Shown here piece after piece: positions 6,927 to 7,477 of a DNA stretch of 7,477 nt. Positions within the stretch are counted from its first letter, which is position 1. Each line of letters opens with the position of its first letter. The notes beneath the pieces were generated by a model. That model had not been told where the DNA came from, searched no databases, and saw nothing but the letters and a program-made list of their open reading frames with translations. A program made the position numbers and the translations under genes. The DNA is from Gammaproteobacteria bacterium (lineage in GTDB: Bacteria > Pseudomonadota > Gammaproteobacteria > UBA6429 > Thiohalophilaceae), in assembly GCA_013152045.1 (NCBI GenBank), contig JAADGZ010000177.1:1-7477 (forward strand). The letters are read 5' to 3'.

Positions 6927-6959
6927 TGTAGGTTGGGCAGAATGAAATGAAGCCCAACA
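6927..6959. repeat. REP-like palindromic repeat
   Basis: The element contains GTTGGGC (6932-6938) and GCCCAAC (6952-6958), a perfect 7-bp stem around a purine-rich centre with GAATGAAATGAA. The leading TGTAGGTTGGGC and closing CCCAACA resemble a repeat scattered between genes in many proteobacteria, whose centre usually reads like GAGCGAAGCGAA. Here the GCG triplets of the centre have become ATG. Only one copy is in the window, so repeat status rests on memory of that family. Confidence 0.6.
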
Positions 6960-6978
6960 GACAGTGATGCCCTCTTAA

Positions 6979-7477
6979 TCAGCAGCCTTTCTCGTCCAGC
7001 ACATGCGAGACTAGACCATCCGCCAGCTTAGGTTCGAACCAGGTCGACTTGGGCGGCATCACTTCATTGGCATCGGCCACCGCCATCAGATCGTTCAGCA
7101 CCGTAGGATGCAGCGAAAAGGCTACTGCCATTTCACCTGAATTAACCCGTTTTTCCAGCTCAGCCAAACCCCGAATGCCGCCGACAAAGTCGATGCGCTT
7201 GTCCACCCTAGGATTATCAATGCCTAGCAAAGGGCTGATCAGATTATTCTGTAACAGGCTGACATCCAGCTTGCCTACCGGATCATCCCCCGGCACCAAC
7301 TCTGGCTTGATGGTCAGGCGATACCAGTTGCTTCCCAGGTACATACCAAACTCCTGCGTAGTGGCCGGTGAAACAGCATTTTCACTTTTTTCCACGCTGA
7401 AACTTTTTTCCACTGCCGAAAGAAAGTCTGACTCGTTCATGCCATTGAGATCTTTCACTACCCGGTTGTAATCCAGA
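6979..7477 (-). CDS. DUF1015 family protein, C-terminal part only (start beyond right edge)
   Basis: The minus-strand frame is open from the right edge (first whole codon ending at 7476) to the TGA at 6979-6981, giving 165 residues. The visible beginning LDYNRVVKDLNG and the near-terminal MPPKSTWFEPKLADGLVSHVL are hallmarks of the DUF1015 family (PF06245). Full-length members have around 400 residues, so more than half is missing. An internal GTG at 7458 should not be taken as the start, because the family motif continues upstream of it. The function is not established; relatives are often found near serine biosynthesis genes, but none is visible here. It converges on fimX with the hairpin and REP-like element between them, so it belongs to a separate transcription unit. 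Confidence 0.88.
   Translation of the reverse strand, partial: LDYNRVVKDLNGMNESDFLSAVEKSFSVEKSENAVSPATTQEFGMYLGSNWYRLTIKPELVPGDDPVGKLDVSLLQNNLISPLLGIDNPRVDKRIDFVGGIRGLAELEKRVNSGEMAVAFSLHPTVLNDLMAVADANEVMPPKSTWFEPKLADGLVSHVLDEKGC

Overview
The window comes from a gammaproteobacterium of moderate GC. It carries a lysine-type EF-P modification locus of the kind known from enterics, next to a full-length FimX like that of Pseudomonas and Xanthomonas. No plasmid, phage, IS, CRISPR or RNA gene was seen. I cannot name the genus.

Layout. (1) Positions 1-2664 hold an EF-P module. efp and epmA lie head to tail on the minus strand; epmA runs off the left edge. epmB diverges from efp across a 115-bp region packed with direct and inverted repeats. 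(2) Positions 2665-2897 are an AT-rich spacer with a weak candidate promoter. (3) Positions 2898-6890 hold a plus-strand pair. The first gene encodes a 604-residue protein with a PilZ-like C-terminal part that appears split by an insertion. The second is fimX (REC-PAS-GGDEF-EAL, with degenerate enzyme motifs). Both start with GTG, and fimX has its own strong candidate promoter overlapped by a palindrome. (4) Positions 6891-6978 carry a hairpin terminator and a REP-like palindrome between converging genes. (5) From 6979 to the right edge is the C-terminal part of a DUF1015 family protein on the minus strand.

How the genes work together. EpmB makes (R)-beta-lysine and EpmA attaches it to Lys34 of EF-P; the modified factor rescues ribosomes stalled at proline runs. 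FimX is a non-catalytic c-di-GMP receptor that controls type IV pilus assembly and twitching. The 604-residue protein beside it is probably a second c-di-GMP-linked component; its split PilZ-like signature is the least explained feature of the window. The DUF1015 protein has no visible link to either module.
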